NCBI GenBank assembly: GCA_903893785.1
Contig: CAITNQ010000117.1
Location: 1 to 52,442 of the forward strand
DNA: 52,442 nt
Direction: 5' to 3'
DNA from: an uncultured Gemmatimonadota bacterium
Lineage (GTDB): Bacteria; Latescibacterota; UBA2968; UBA8231
How positions within the stretch are numbered: position 1 is the first letter of the stretch; each line of letters starts with the position of its first letter. The notes beneath the pieces were generated by a model. The model saw only the letters and a list, made by a program, of their open reading frames with translations, did no database searches and was not told the origin of the DNA. Shown here one piece after another: positions 10,233 to 18,803 of the stretch. The position numbers and the translations under genes are program-made.

Positions 10233-10697
10233 TCATAGTGCCATCCCGTGACGGCGGACCACTGCGTCGAGCACACCGTTGACAAAGGCGTACGAGGGTC
10301 CGCCGCCATACAGCTTGGCCAGCTCCACGGCTTCATCGATTGACACCCGCGTGGGGATCCCTTCGCAGTGGAAAATCTCGGCCAGCCCGAGCAGCAGGAT
10401 CAGACGGTCCACGCGCGCCATGCGTTCCTGTGGCCAGCGCGTGGCCGTGGTCGAAATCATCTCCTCAAGTTCCGGCCGATGCGCCACCACCGCCGCCACC
10501 AGCTGCCCGGCGAATTGGCACACCTCAGCCGACAGCGCCCACCGGGAACCGAGCTCGGTCACCGCACGCTGAGCGTCGCCGGGCGACACGGCGTCCCAAT
10601 AGAGGGCCTGCAACGCCACCTGCCGGGCGCCGCGGCGGTTGTCCGGGACCTGCGGATCGTCGGTGCCGAACTCAGCGTCAAAGGGTTCGCTGGCCAT
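10233..10697 (-). CDS. nusB: Transcription antitermination factor NusB
   Basis: 154 aa RNA-binding protein of the rRNA antitermination complex. The sequence RRGARQVALQALYWD at the start of the fold, VDRLILLLGLAEIF, IPTRVSIDEAVELAKLYGG and AFVNGVLDAVVR are typical NusB elements. ATG at 10697 lies one base after the ribH stop (TGA-G-ATG), so the two are coupled. A start at 10739 is not needed. ribH-nusB is a very common bacterial pairing. Confidence 0.93.
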   Translation of the reverse strand: MASEPFDAEFGTDDPQVPDNRRGARQVALQALYWDAVSPGDAQRAVTELGSRWALSAEVCQFAGQLVAAVVAHRPELEEMISTTATRWPQERMARVDRLILLLGLAEIFHCEGIPTRVSIDEAVELAKLYGGGPSYAFVNGVLDAVVRRHGMAL

Positions 10698-10698
10698 C

Positions 10699-11181
10699 TC
10701 AGCGCAGGCGGGGGATGAGGTCGGCCATCTCCACGGCATTGAGGGCCGCGTCCCAACCGCGATTGCCGGCGCGGACTCCCGCCCGCTGGATGGCCTGCTC
10801 CACGGTGTCGGCGGTGATCACTCCGAAGGTAACCGGCACGCCGCTGGCCAGCCCTACCTGGGCGATGCCCTTGGCCGCTTCAGAAGCGACAAAGTCAAAG
10901 TGCGGCGTATCACTGCGAACGATGGCCCCCAGGCAGATCACCACGTTGAAGCGCCCGGTGGCGGCCAGCTTGTGGGCGGCCAACGGCAATTCATAGGAGC
11001 CCGGGACCCACGCCACCTCGACATCGTCGCCGTCGGCGCCGTGACGGGCCAGGCAGTCCAGGGCCCCTTCCAGGAGCTTGCTGGTCACCAGGTCATTGAA
11101 TCGGCTGACGACGATTCCGAAGCGGTGGCCCTTGGCGGTAAGCTGGCCTTCGTACACATGTCGCGGCGTGATGCTCGCCAT
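10699..11181 (-). CDS. ribH: 6,7-dimethyl-8-ribityllumazine synthase
   Basis: 160 aa lumazine synthase, the penultimate riboflavin step. Motifs: GIVVSRFNDLVTSKLLEGA, VAWVPGSYELPLAA, CLGAIVRSDTPHFDFV (with the catalytic His) and GVITADTVEQAIQRAG, then AGNRGWDAALNAVEMA. ATG at 11181 is preceded by AGGAAAGG with a 9-nt spacer and lies 5 nt after the ribBA stop; an upstream TTG at 11190 has no better site. It sits between ribBA and nusB. Confidence 0.96.
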   Translation of the reverse strand: MASITPRHVYEGQLTAKGHRFGIVVSRFNDLVTSKLLEGALDCLARHGADGDDVEVAWVPGSYELPLAAHKLAATGRFNVVICLGAIVRSDTPHFDFVASEAAKGIAQVGLASGVPVTFGVITADTVEQAIQRAGVRAGNRGWDAALNAVEMADLIPRLR

Positions 11182-11186
11182 CGCGG

Positions 11187-12437
11187 TCAACCTTTCCTGC
11201 CTTCAGCAGCGTCCAAGTGAATGGTGTGCCCCATGCGGTCGCGCTTGGTGCGCAGGTACCGGATGTTGTGGGGATTGGCGGGCACTTCGATCGGAACCTG
11301 TTCGACGATGGTCAGCCCGTGTGCCTCGAGGCCGACGCGCTTGGTCGGGTTATTGGTCAGCAGGCGCACCCGGCGCAACCCCAGGTCGTGCAGCACCTGA
11401 GCGCCGATGCCGTAGTCACGGGCATCAGACGGCAAACCCAGGGCATGGTTGGCGTCCACCGTGTCCAGCCCCTGCCGCTGCAATTCATAAGCCTGCAGTT
11501 TGTGGATAATGCCGATACCCCGACCTTCGTGATGCTGGATGTAGACAATCACGCCGCGCCCGGCGGCGGCAATGACCGCCAGCGAGCGATCGAGCTGGGC
11601 GCCGCAGTCGCATAGCTGGGACCCCAACACGTCACCGGTCAGGCAGGCGGAGTGCATCCGGACCAGGGTGTCCTGTCCATCGGCCACATCGCCCATGACC
11701 AGGGCGATGTAAGGGTTGTCGTCGACCAGCGAGCGATAGGCCATGACGGCGAACTCGCCGTAGCGGGTCGGCATGACCGTGCTGGCCTCACGCCGCACCA
11801 GCTTCTCGGTGCGGCGGCGATAGGCGATCAGGTCGGCGATACTGGCAATCCGCAGCCCGTGCTGGCGGGCAAAGGCCAGCAGGTGAGGCGTCCCGGCCAC
11901 ATTGCCCTGCAGGTCCAGGATGGTGGCCATCACAGCCACCGGGGCAAAACCCGCCAGGCGGGCCAAATCGACTGAAGCTTCGGTGTGTCCCGCACGGCGC
12001 AGAACCCCACCCGGTTGGGCGGTCAGCAGCATGACGTGCCCCGGACGCACGAAGTCGCCCGGCCCGGCGTCGGGGGCTACCAGCCGCCGGATGGTCAGCG
12101 CCCGGTCGCCGGCCGACACGCCGGCGGCGCTAACACCGACCGCATTCACCGGGGCCGCCATGGTGGCGTCATGGCCGGCAGTCGGCGAACTGGTGGGCGG
12201 TCGCAGGTGCAGTGCCGTCAGCCGCTCGGCGGTGGCGGCCACGACCGGGGCCCCGCGCGCCTGCAGCATCATGAAGTTCACGCCCTCGGCAGTGGCCAGC
12301 TCGGCAACCGCGACCAGTTCGCCCTCGCCGACCGTCTCGCGGCCCTCCGGATCAGACTGGCGCTCATCGACCAGGACAACCATGGCGCCCCGCCGGAGGT
12401 CAGCCAGCACCTCGGGGATGGTGTCGAAGTCAGACAT
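11187..12437 (-). CDS. ribBA: Bifunctional RibBA: GTP cyclohydrolase II with a degenerate DHBP synthase half
   Basis: 416 aa. The C-terminal half is GTP cyclohydrolase II, the first riboflavin step: zinc ligands Cys265, Cys276 and Cys278 in CLTGDVLGSQLCDCG, EGRGIGI, NHALGLPSDARDYGIGAQ and LLTNNPTKRVGLEAHG. Two usually fixed residues differ: HSACLTGD for HSECLTGD, and HHEGRGIG for RQEGRGIG. The N-terminal half has the RibB fold with RPGHV and AGHTEASVDLARLAG. However, the acidic loop DDEDRENEGD reads DERQSDPEGRETVGEGE, the YGTxFT segment is replaced, and the late catalytic Glu aligns with Ala171. It may therefore not make DHBP. ATG at 12437 was preferred to TTG at 12443. Confidence 0.9.
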   Translation of the reverse strand: MSDFDTIPEVLADLRRGAMVVLVDERQSDPEGRETVGEGELVAVAELATAEGVNFMMLQARGAPVVAATAERLTALHLRPPTSSPTAGHDATMAAPVNAVGVSAAGVSAGDRALTIRRLVAPDAGPGDFVRPGHVMLLTAQPGGVLRRAGHTEASVDLARLAGFAPVAVMATILDLQGNVAGTPHLLAFARQHGLRIASIADLIAYRRRTEKLVRREASTVMPTRYGEFAVMAYRSLVDDNPYIALVMGDVADGQDTLVRMHSACLTGDVLGSQLCDCGAQLDRSLAVIAAAGRGVIVYIQHHEGRGIGIIHKLQAYELQRQGLDTVDANHALGLPSDARDYGIGAQVLHDLGLRRVRLLTNNPTKRVGLEAHGLTIVEQVPIEVPANPHNIRYLRTKRDRMGHTIHLDAAEGRKG

Positions 12438-12491
12438 GGTCAACGCGGGACAGTCTGCAAGTGGCAGGTTGGGAGGGCCATGCGGGCCGCA

Positions 12492-13130
12492 TCAGTACCC
12501 CATGCGGCGCAGGTCCGCCAGGGTCAGATTGCCGGCCGGGGTCTGGCTGCAGAGCAGCCGGTCGAGATAGCGGGCGACCACGTCAACCTCCAGATTGACG
12601 GCATCGCCGGCGCGCCGCTGTGCCAAGGTCGTGTGGTGAAATGTATGCGGGATGACCGCGACGGCAAAACCGTCGGCCTGGACGTCGGCCACGGTCAGAC
12701 TGATACCATCGATGGCCACCGAGCCTTTGGCGGCGATGAACCGTTCGAGGGCGGGCGGCGCCGCGACCCGGAGCATCCACGCCTGGGCCTGCGGCGTCAG
12801 GGCGGTGATCTCGCCGACGCCGTCCACATGGCCCAGCACCAGGTGGCCGCCCAGGCGGCCGTCGGCCCGCACGGCCCGCTCGAGGTTCACCGCCTGACCC
12901 ACGGCCAGGCGACCGAGGGTGGTGCGCTGGAGAGTCTCAGCCACCGACTCAACGACGAAGGCACCCGCGTCGATCTCGACCACCGTCTGGCAGACGCCGT
13001 CGATGCTCACGCTGTCCCCCACGCGGAGGTCGCCGAGCACCGCCGCGGCCCTGACAGCCAGCCGCTGGAACGCTTGACTGCGGCGAACCCAGGCAATGGT
13101 TCCGGTCTCTTCGATCAGGCCGGTGAACAT
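12492..13130 (-). CDS. ribE: Riboflavin synthase, alpha subunit
   Basis: 212 aa, two tandem lumazine-binding domains. It opens with the family signature MFTGLIEETGTI. The first domain contains VGDSVSIDGVCQTVV, and the second contains GHVDGVGEI, KGSVAIDGISLTV and VIPHTFHHTTL. It dismutates two lumazines to riboflavin. Its ATG lies inside the 3' end of ribD (16-nt overlap), so translation is probably coupled. A 54-nt gap separates it from ribBA. Confidence 0.96.
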   Translation of the reverse strand: MFTGLIEETGTIAWVRRSQAFQRLAVRAAAVLGDLRVGDSVSIDGVCQTVVEIDAGAFVVESVAETLQRTTLGRLAVGQAVNLERAVRADGRLGGHLVLGHVDGVGEITALTPQAQAWMLRVAAPPALERFIAAKGSVAIDGISLTVADVQADGFAVAVIPHTFHHTTLAQRRAGDAVNLEVDVVARYLDRLLCSQTPAGNLTLADLRRMGY

Positions 13131-14227
13131 GGGTACCCCACGCGCGCCCGGTACAGCAGGTCAGGGCCCAGGCGCTGCACGCGCACGTCTTCCAGGACGA
13201 TGGCCTGGGACAACTCAACGGTGCCCAGATCGGCCAGCGAGGCCCGACCGCCGCCGATCAGGCGGGGGGCCAGGAACACCGCCACCTGGTCGACGATCCG
13301 GTCGCGCAGCGCGTTCGCAGCGAGGATGGCGCCGCCCTCCAACAGCACACTGGTAATCCCCGCGGCCGCCGCCCGCGAGGCCACTTCGCCCAGGTCGATG
13401 CGGCCCTGGCGCGAGGCGAAGGTCCACACCTCCACGCCGCGGGCCGTCAGCGACCGGCAACGCGGGTCGTCGCCCGGGACCGCAGTGATGAGAACCGCGC
13501 CGGGGCGGTCCCACACCCTGGCATTCAGGGGCGATCGCAGCGCCCCGTCGACCACCAGCGGCCGCGGGTCGCGCCCGCGCGCCAGGCGCACGGTCAGGGC
13601 CGGGTCGTCGGCGCTCACGGTGCCAGCACCCACCATCACGGCGTCGACACTGGCGCGCCACCGATGCACCTGCCGCCGGGCCGCCACGTCGGTGATCCAG
13701 CGCGAAGCGCCGGTGCGGGTCGCGATGCAGCCGTCCAGGGTCTGGGCCAGTTTGAGCGTCACCAACGGCCGTTGCGTGCTTCGGTGCTTGATGTAAGCGG
13801 CGTTGAGGGCCTGCGCCGACGCGGCGAGCAACCCCACCTCCACGGGCATGCCAGCATCGCGCAGGCGCGCTATGCCGCGGCCGTTCACGCGCGGGTCGGG
13901 GTCTTCCATGGCACACACCACCCGCGCCAGACCAGCGGCCAGCAGCGCCTCGGTACAGGGGGGCGTCCGGCCATGGGTAGAACAGGGCTCCAGGGTCACA
14001 TAGAGCGTCGCCCCAACGGCCCGGTCGCCGCATTGCGCCAGGGCGTTGACCTCGGCATGAGGGCCACCCACCCGCAGGTGCGCGCCCTCGCCGACGATGC
14101 GACCATCGCGCACCACGACGGCGCCAACCATGGGGTTGGGGCTAACGTGGCCGCGGCCGCGCCGGGCCAATCGCAGCGCGCGACGCATGTAGTCGGAAGG
14201 CGCTGGCGCGCCCGGTGGTTCATCCAA
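13115..14227 (-). CDS. ribD: Bifunctional pyrimidine deaminase/reductase RibD
   Basis: 370 aa. The N-terminal zinc deaminase has GPHAEVNAL and EPCSTHGRTPPCTEAL. The C-terminal reductase has VTLKLAQTLDGCIATRTGASRWIT, VMVGAGTVSADDP and a VLLEGGAILAANAL stretch that binds NADPH in the family. It performs steps two and three of riboflavin synthesis on the GTP cyclohydrolase II product. ATG at 14227 is the first gene of the run; the leader shows no FMN riboswitch that I can recognise. Confidence 0.96.
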   Translation of the reverse strand: MDEPPGAPAPSDYMRRALRLARRGRGHVSPNPMVGAVVVRDGRIVGEGAHLRVGGPHAEVNALAQCGDRAVGATLYVTLEPCSTHGRTPPCTEALLAAGLARVVCAMEDPDPRVNGRGIARLRDAGMPVEVGLLAASAQALNAAYIKHRSTQRPLVTLKLAQTLDGCIATRTGASRWITDVAARRQVHRWRASVDAVMVGAGTVSADDPALTVRLARGRDPRPLVVDGALRSPLNARVWDRPGAVLITAVPGDDPRCRSLTARGVEVWTFASRQGRIDLGEVASRAAAAGITSVLLEGGAILAANALRDRIVDQVAVFLAPRLIGGGRASLADLGTVELSQAIVLEDVRVQRLGPDLLYRARVGYPCSPA

Positions 14228-14319
14228 GGCCTGACACCCTCAGGGTGGGCAACGCACCGCCGGCCGCCTGCCGAGGTGGACTGCGGCAAGCGGCCAAGAT
14301 GGATCCCGGAGAACATGAC

Positions 14320-14348
14320 AAGGTAGGCGGAGGGGGTTCCTCCGTCAA
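14320..14348 (-). promoter_or_regulatory. Promoter candidate for the riboflavin operon
   Basis: On the minus strand TTGACG (14348-14343) is followed after exactly 17 nt by TACCTT (14325-14320). The predicted leader to ribD is about 85 nt. The same spacing and a similar -10 box recur upstream of uppS and pdxS. Confidence 0.5.
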
Positions 14349-14427
14349 GCTTTGCCAGTCGCCGAGCACGCATCTAAGACATTGGCGGAAAAGAAGTTCT
14401 GCGATCAGCACCAAGCCTGCCGACAGC

Positions 14428-14459
14428 TTGACAAGGGCAGCGCACGGGCCGTTTCTTTG
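14428..14459 (+). promoter_or_regulatory. Promoter candidate for the ATPase/HD-GYP/ftsY operon
   Basis: A perfect TTGACA lies at 14428-14433. A classical -10 box is weak (TTTCTT at 14452). Alternatively TTTCTTTG at 14452-14459 lies 21 nt after TTG, resembling the Bacteroidetes -10 form TAnnTTTG. The start codon of the first gene is about 85 nt downstream. Confidence 0.35.
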
Positions 14460-14542
14460 GATCCCGAACCAGGCTCCTGCAGGCTGCCGGCCTACCCCGG
14501 GTCAAGACCGGGCGCGGGCCACCCCCAAGGGAGGATCGCAAC

Positions 14543-15352
14543 GTGTACGAGGCCTACTGGGGCCTTCGCGAGAAGCCCTTTGAAAACACTCCCGACCCCC
14601 GGTTCCTGTTTCTTGGCGACGAGGCCCAGGAAGTGTTCACGCGCCTGCTCTATGCCCTCCAGGGGCTGCGGGGCGCTGCTGTTCTGACCGGCCCGGCAGG
14701 CTGCGGCAAGACGCTGATGGCGCGGGCCCTGGTGCAACAACTGTCGCCTGAGCAGACCGCCGTGGCGGTGCTGAACAACCCGCGCTGGGGCGCGGCTGAG
14801 TTCCTGCGCGAGCTGCTCTATCAACTGGGCAACGAAGGCCAGCCGGAGACCCGGGCCGACGTGGTGCATCGCCTGGAGGAGATCCTCTATGAGAACCACG
14901 CGGCGGGGAAGCAGACGATGGTGCTCATCGACGAGGGCCAGCTGCTGGCCGACGGAGCGGTCCTCGAGGAGATCCGGCTGCTGCTCAACTACCAGCTCAA
15001 CGACGCCTTCCTGATCAACCTGCTGCTGGTCGGCCAGCCCGTCCTGGCGCAACAGATTCGCGCCCACGCTCCGCTGGACCAGCGGATCGCGGTCCGGGGG
15101 GTGGTGCGACCGCTGTCCCGCGCGGCGGTAGGAGCCTACATCAGCCACCGGCTGCGGACAGCCGGCGGCGAGCAGTCACCGTTCACCGACGACGCTGTGG
15201 CCCTGATCGGCCAACACACGGCGGGCGTGCCGCGCCAGATCAACAACCTGTGCGACATTGCCCTGGTGATCGGGTTCAGTCGCCGCCAGCGCCAGATCGA
15301 CGGCGAGGCGGTGGGGCGGCTCATCCAGGCAGAAGGCGGCGATGGCGCTTAG
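14543..15352 (+). CDS. ExeA/GspA-type AAA ATPase
   Basis: 269 aa P-loop ATPase of the general secretion pathway protein A group. It opens with the family phrase MYEAYWGLREKPFENTPDP. Walker A is GPAGCGKT (residues 50-57), Walker B VLIDEGQ (127-133), followed by LLLVGQPVL and a sensor region GVPRQINNLCDIAL. The family couples ATP hydrolysis to secretion or pilus assembly at the inner membrane; here the C-terminal membrane and peptidoglycan-binding part of ExeA is absent. GTG start, with AAGGGAGG upstream. It overlaps the next gene by 11 nt. Confidence 0.88.
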   Translation: MYEAYWGLREKPFENTPDPRFLFLGDEAQEVFTRLLYALQGLRGAAVLTGPAGCGKTLMARALVQQLSPEQTAVAVLNNPRWGAAEFLRELLYQLGNEGQPETRADVVHRLEEILYENHAAGKQTMVLIDEGQLLADGAVLEEIRLLLNYQLNDAFLINLLLVGQPVLAQQIRAHAPLDQRIAVRGVVRPLSRAAVGAYISHRLRTAGGEQSPFTDDAVALIGQHTAGVPRQINNLCDIALVIGFSRRQRQIDGEAVGRLIQAEGGDGA

Positions 15353-16445
15353 GACGTCCACCATGCTGCTGACCTCGGCCCAGGTACGCCAGCTGGGCCA
15401 CCGGCCGGCGGTTGGCGCGCCGCCACCGACCGCGTCCGCCTCGCCCCCGGCAGAGCCGCCGCTGGTGCTCCCGGGCGAGGCCGAACCGGTTGCCGCCGAG
15501 GGCGCCCTGGAGTCGTTGCCCGCCGATTCCCCCCCGTCAGAGCGGGCCGTGTACGGCCGGCTGGCGGCCGCCGCCGCCTCGGTCTTCGCCGCTGCCGCCG
15601 GCGGCACATCACCTGACGAGAGGGAACTGGTCGAAGCCCTGCGGGCCAGCCTGGCCGCCCTGCGCGGCGGCGAGGAACTGCTGGCCGAAACGGTCCGGCA
15701 GCATCACAAAGTCGGCCGCAGCTGGCCCCAACGGGCGGCCAACACGGCCGTCCTGGCGCTGCGCATCGGCCTGGAGCTGGACTACGAGGAGCGCCCGTGC
15801 CTGGCCCTGGGCCTGTGCGCGCTGATGCACGATCTGGGCATGACGCGGGTCCCGCCCGAGGTGCTGGCCAGCCGCCGCCTGACGCCGGTGCAGCTGGAGG
15901 CACTGCGGCAGCATCCCGTCGAGTCGCAACGGCTCATCGCCGGCTTCGGGCCGTCTTTTGCGTGGGTGGGGCGCATCGCCGTGCAGGTGCATGAGCGCCA
16001 GGACGGCAGTGGGTACCCGTTGGGGCTGCGCGGCACGCAGATCCACGAAATGGCGCGCATTGTCGGCCTGGCCGACACGTACGAGGCCATGGCCCACCCC
16101 CGTGCCGACCGGCAGGCGCGGGTGACGTACCACGCGCTCAAGGAGATCATCGATCGCCGCACCACCCTGTTCGAGCCACGACTGATCAAGGCGTTGATCC
16201 ACATCGTGTCCATTTTCCCGCTGGGCAGCCTGGTTAAACTCAACAGCGGCGACGTGGGCCGCGTCATCGCCACCAGCAGAAGCCACCCCACGCGCCCCAC
16301 CCTGGAGGTCCTGCTCGACAGCCGCGGTCGCAGGTTGGAGGTCCCCCGTCGGCTGAACCTGGAAGATGAACCCATGCTCTACATCGTCGATCCGGCGATC
16401 GAAGAGGGCGTCCTGGAGGAAGGGGAAGAACAGCGTGCTCGGTAA
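15342..16445 (+). CDS. Variant HD-GYP domain protein
   Basis: 367 aa. Residues 1-70 are low-complexity and Pro/Ala-rich; the HD-GYP domain covers about 120-290, followed by a C-terminal segment of about 75 aa. The HD pair is MHDLGM (162-167), HPVES is at 191-195 and HERQDGSGYPLGLRG starts at 217. Compared with c-di-GMP phosphodiesterases, the first His of the domain is replaced (ANTAVLAL), HDIGK is HDLGM and the HHE pair is VHE. A similar HER-DGSGYP subtype is known in other bacteria, so it is a variant family member; activity is uncertain. ATG at 15342 overlaps the ATPase gene; ATG at 15363 is an alternative. Confidence 0.82.
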   Translation: MALRTSTMLLTSAQVRQLGHRPAVGAPPPTASASPPAEPPLVLPGEAEPVAAEGALESLPADSPPSERAVYGRLAAAAASVFAAAAGGTSPDERELVEALRASLAALRGGEELLAETVRQHHKVGRSWPQRAANTAVLALRIGLELDYEERPCLALGLCALMHDLGMTRVPPEVLASRRLTPVQLEALRQHPVESQRLIAGFGPSFAWVGRIAVQVHERQDGSGYPLGLRGTQIHEMARIVGLADTYEAMAHPRADRQARVTYHALKEIIDRRTTLFEPRLIKALIHIVSIFPLGSLVKLNSGDVGRVIATSRSHPTRPTLEVLLDSRGRRLEVPRRLNLEDEPMLYIVDPAIEEGVLEEGEEQRAR

Positions 16446-17367
16446 ACTATTCGACCGCATCAAGGAAGGGCTGGCAAAGACGCGCGTCGCCATGTCGGAG
16501 CGTATCGCCGCCATCGTCCCGCGCGGCACCCGCTTGGACGACGAACGCATCGACGAGATCGAAGCCCTGCTGGTACAGGCCGACGTCGGGCTGGAGACGG
16601 CGGGCGAAGTGATCGCCGAACTACGCCAACGACTGCGTGACGAGTCGCTGGCCGAGGGGCCGGAGGCGGTCATGGCCGTGCTGGAGCGGCAGATCGCCGC
16701 CGCCGTGGACCTGGGCGACAGCGGCCTGGCGCTGTCGGGACGGTTGCCGGCACAGCCGTTCGTGGTCTTGGTGGCCGGCGTGAACGGCGTCGGCAAAACG
16801 ACGACGATCGGCAAACTAGCCAAACGCTATGTGGACGCCGACAAGAAGGTTCTGGTGGCGGCCTGCGACACCTTCCGCGCCGCCGCGATCCCGCAGCTGG
16901 AGATCTGGGCCCAGCGCGCCGGCGTCGATATCATCCGGCCGCAGTCAGGGGCCGATCCGGCAGCGGTTGCCTTCGACGCGATGGCCGCGGCCCAAGCCCG
17001 GAACGTGGACGTGTTGCTCGTTGATACCGCCGGCCGGCTGCACAACAAAGTCAACCTCATGGAGGAGCTGAAGAAGATCCGGCGGTCGCTCGGGCGACAC
17101 GACCCGACGGCCCCCCACGAGACCCTGCTCGTGCTGGACGCGACCACGGGGCAGAACACCCTGTCCCAGGTGCGCGAATTCCACCAGGCGACGCAACTGA
17201 CCGGTCTGGTACTGACCAAACTTGATGGCACGGCCAAAGGTGGCATCGCCATCGCCCTGCGCCGCGAGTTCGGCATTCCCGTCAAATTGATCGGCGTCGG
17301 CGAGGGGCTCGACGACCTGCAGCCCTTCGACGGTGAGGCCTACGCCCGGGCGCTGTTCGCCAGTTGA
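16435..17367 (+). CDS. ftsY: Signal recognition particle receptor FtsY
   Basis: 310 aa SRP receptor GTPase that brings ribosome-nascent chains to the membrane. N domain at residues 1-105, G domain from 106: P-loop GVNGVGKTTT (115-124), CDTFRAAAIPQLEIW, VDTAGRLHN, TKLDGTAKGGIAI and GVGEGLDDLQPF. The long acidic N-terminal domain of E. coli FtsY is absent, as in many bacteria. The start is GTG at 16435 behind GGAGGAAGGGGAAG; an earlier in-frame ATG at 16366 would overlap the HD-GYP gene by 80 nt. It overlaps that gene by 11 nt. Confidence 0.96.
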   Translation: MLGKLFDRIKEGLAKTRVAMSERIAAIVPRGTRLDDERIDEIEALLVQADVGLETAGEVIAELRQRLRDESLAEGPEAVMAVLERQIAAAVDLGDSGLALSGRLPAQPFVVLVAGVNGVGKTTTIGKLAKRYVDADKKVLVAACDTFRAAAIPQLEIWAQRAGVDIIRPQSGADPAAVAFDAMAAAQARNVDVLLVDTAGRLHNKVNLMEELKKIRRSLGRHDPTAPHETLLVLDATTGQNTLSQVREFHQATQLTGLVLTKLDGTAKGGIAIALRREFGIPVKLIGVGEGLDDLQPFDGEAYARALFAS

Positions 17368-17386
17368 GCCCGGGACCGGCCGGCCG

Positions 17387-18523
17387 TCAGCCGAGGGAGT
17401 ACCAGTAATCCAAGGCGGCGGCTACGTTGGCGAAGCCGTCGGGCTCTGCCAGTGCCGCATCACCGCCCGGTATCAGGCAACCGCGGCAGGCCCAGCGGTG
17501 GAGACGCCGCAGGTACTCCCGCCCGCCTTCGCCAGCACGGCGGGGCCACGAACCGAAGTAAACCTTGGCCGACGCGGCGATGAGGGCCATGTCGTCGTCG
17601 AAAACGTGGTCCTCTTCGTGTCCCGGGATGTGGCCGAAGTTGATGCCGCGGACCTCGGGCACAGCGCAGGCAGCGCGGGTCAGGTGGTCGTTGCGGCCGC
17701 AGTAGTGCAGCCAGGCACTGCCGAATTGGCGGGCCAGACGGCGGGTGTAGGGCATGGCGAAAGTGGCGATGGCCGCCGGCGCGACTACGGCTGTGGTGTC
17801 CTCGCAGACGCGGATGCCCACGTTTTCGGCGTAGAGGCCGTTGCTGTGGTGCATCTGCGTCACGGGTTCACCGGCGGCTTCCTTCATCCACAGGTGCGTC
17901 CGCGTGCCCAGTTCCCTGGCTAACTCGACCAGGTGGTGCACGAACGGCGGGTCGTCGTGGATGGCATAGAAGAAGTCGTCGCCCATGATCAGATGGGCCA
18001 GGTCCAGGGGCCCTTGGGTGTCCATGCAGTACAGGGGCAGGCTGCTACCCATGATCTGCCGGGCCAGGTGCATGAACTCCAGACCGCGCGCGAAGGTGCC
18101 GCGAATGCGGATATCATCCGGCTCCAGAGCGGCGATCTGCTCACGCGTGAGGTGCTGGCGAACCCAGGGCATCTTGTCGGCGAAGACGTCCTGCTCGAGT
18201 CCCAGGCAGGCCAGGGTAGTGCCCACGCCGTAGTTACCACGCGCCGACGGCACGGCGTCGCTGCGCGCGTTGGCCACCGCGCAGGCGCCGCGGACCTGGC
18301 CGCACAACATCAGTTCGGCGCTGCCGAAGGCTTCCGCCAGGTCGGGTCTGGGGATCTGCTCCTGGGCCGGCGTCAACGGCGCGGCAAAGGTGATGGGCCA
18401 GGCGTCCGGGCGCTCGCCCCGCCAGACCGCGGCTTGGCGTTGGCGGGCCAGGTCGAGGCGCTGGGGATCGGCGGCCAGCAGTTCGGGCAACCTTCGCAGG
18501 TCAAATCCAGCCAATGTTACCAT
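17387..18523 (-). CDS. Uroporphyrinogen decarboxylase (URO-D) superfamily protein
   Basis: 378 aa. It resembles URO-D/corrinoid methyltransferase-type proteins rather than HemE: CMDTQGPLDLAHLIMG in the middle, HHLVELARELGTRTHLWMKE, and MHHSNGLYAENVGIRVCED with AMPYTRRLARQFGSAWLHYCG in the C-terminal half. YCGRNDHL and EVRGINFGHI fit the TIM-barrel end. Such divergent paralogues are abundant in candidate phyla and in methyl-transfer or glycan-linked contexts. The reaction is not predictable. It converges on ftsY with a 19-nt gap. Confidence 0.8.
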   Translation of the reverse strand: MVTLAGFDLRRLPELLAADPQRLDLARQRQAAVWRGERPDAWPITFAAPLTPAQEQIPRPDLAEAFGSAELMLCGQVRGACAVANARSDAVPSARGNYGVGTTLACLGLEQDVFADKMPWVRQHLTREQIAALEPDDIRIRGTFARGLEFMHLARQIMGSSLPLYCMDTQGPLDLAHLIMGDDFFYAIHDDPPFVHHLVELARELGTRTHLWMKEAAGEPVTQMHHSNGLYAENVGIRVCEDTTAVVAPAAIATFAMPYTRRLARQFGSAWLHYCGRNDHLTRAACAVPEVRGINFGHIPGHEEDHVFDDDMALIAASAKVYFGSWPRRAGEGGREYLRRLHRWACRGCLIPGGDAALAEPDGFANVAAALDYWYSLG

Positions 18524-18564
18524 GGCGTCCCATTCCCCGCGCGGGGGTACTAGGGTCCTGTGCG

Positions 18565-18585
18565 CCGGGTCCGGGCCTGACCCGG
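18565..18585. repeat. GC hairpin upstream of the URO-D-family gene
   Basis: CCGGGTC and GACCCGG form a 7-bp stem with a 7-nt loop, 42 nt upstream of the URO-D-family ATG. The rest of the 280-nt gap (18524-18803) is G+C-rich, with no credible gene. Confidence 0.3.
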
Positions 18586-18803
18586 AGGGCGGCGGGCTAG
18601 AAACCTAAACACACCGGTCGGTGGCGGGAACCACCATGGTAGCCGCCCGCCGGGCAAGCGGGGCGGGACGTGGACCGGGCGGCGCGACCGCGGAGAGCGG
18701 GGCTGTGGCCCCGGGCCGCTCGCCGGGGGGCCGCGCGGGGTCCACATCCGGTGGCGCGGCCGCGGGGAACCGAGGCGTGCGGCCCACCCCGGCTGCCCGG
18801 CGA

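Larger units (their letters stand above)
14228..14542. other. Divergent intergenic region between ribD and the AAA ATPase gene
   Basis: 315 nt with no credible gene. It holds the minus-strand promoter candidate for ribD and a plus-strand TTGACA candidate for the ATPase gene. It also has a short perfect inverted repeat CACCCTCAGGGTG at 14235-14247, just before ribD. I looked for the conserved FMN riboswitch blocks on the minus strand and did not find them. Confidence 0.6.

Noticed and set aside
14228..14540. Possible FMN riboswitch before ribD
   Set aside because: None of the conserved riboswitch blocks could be found on the minus strand.
14215..14583. 122-aa plus-strand frame upstream of the AAA ATPase gene
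   Set aside because: Its composition is basic and low-complexity, it overlaps the promoter region and the ATPase start, and it has no domain or Shine-Dalgarno support.
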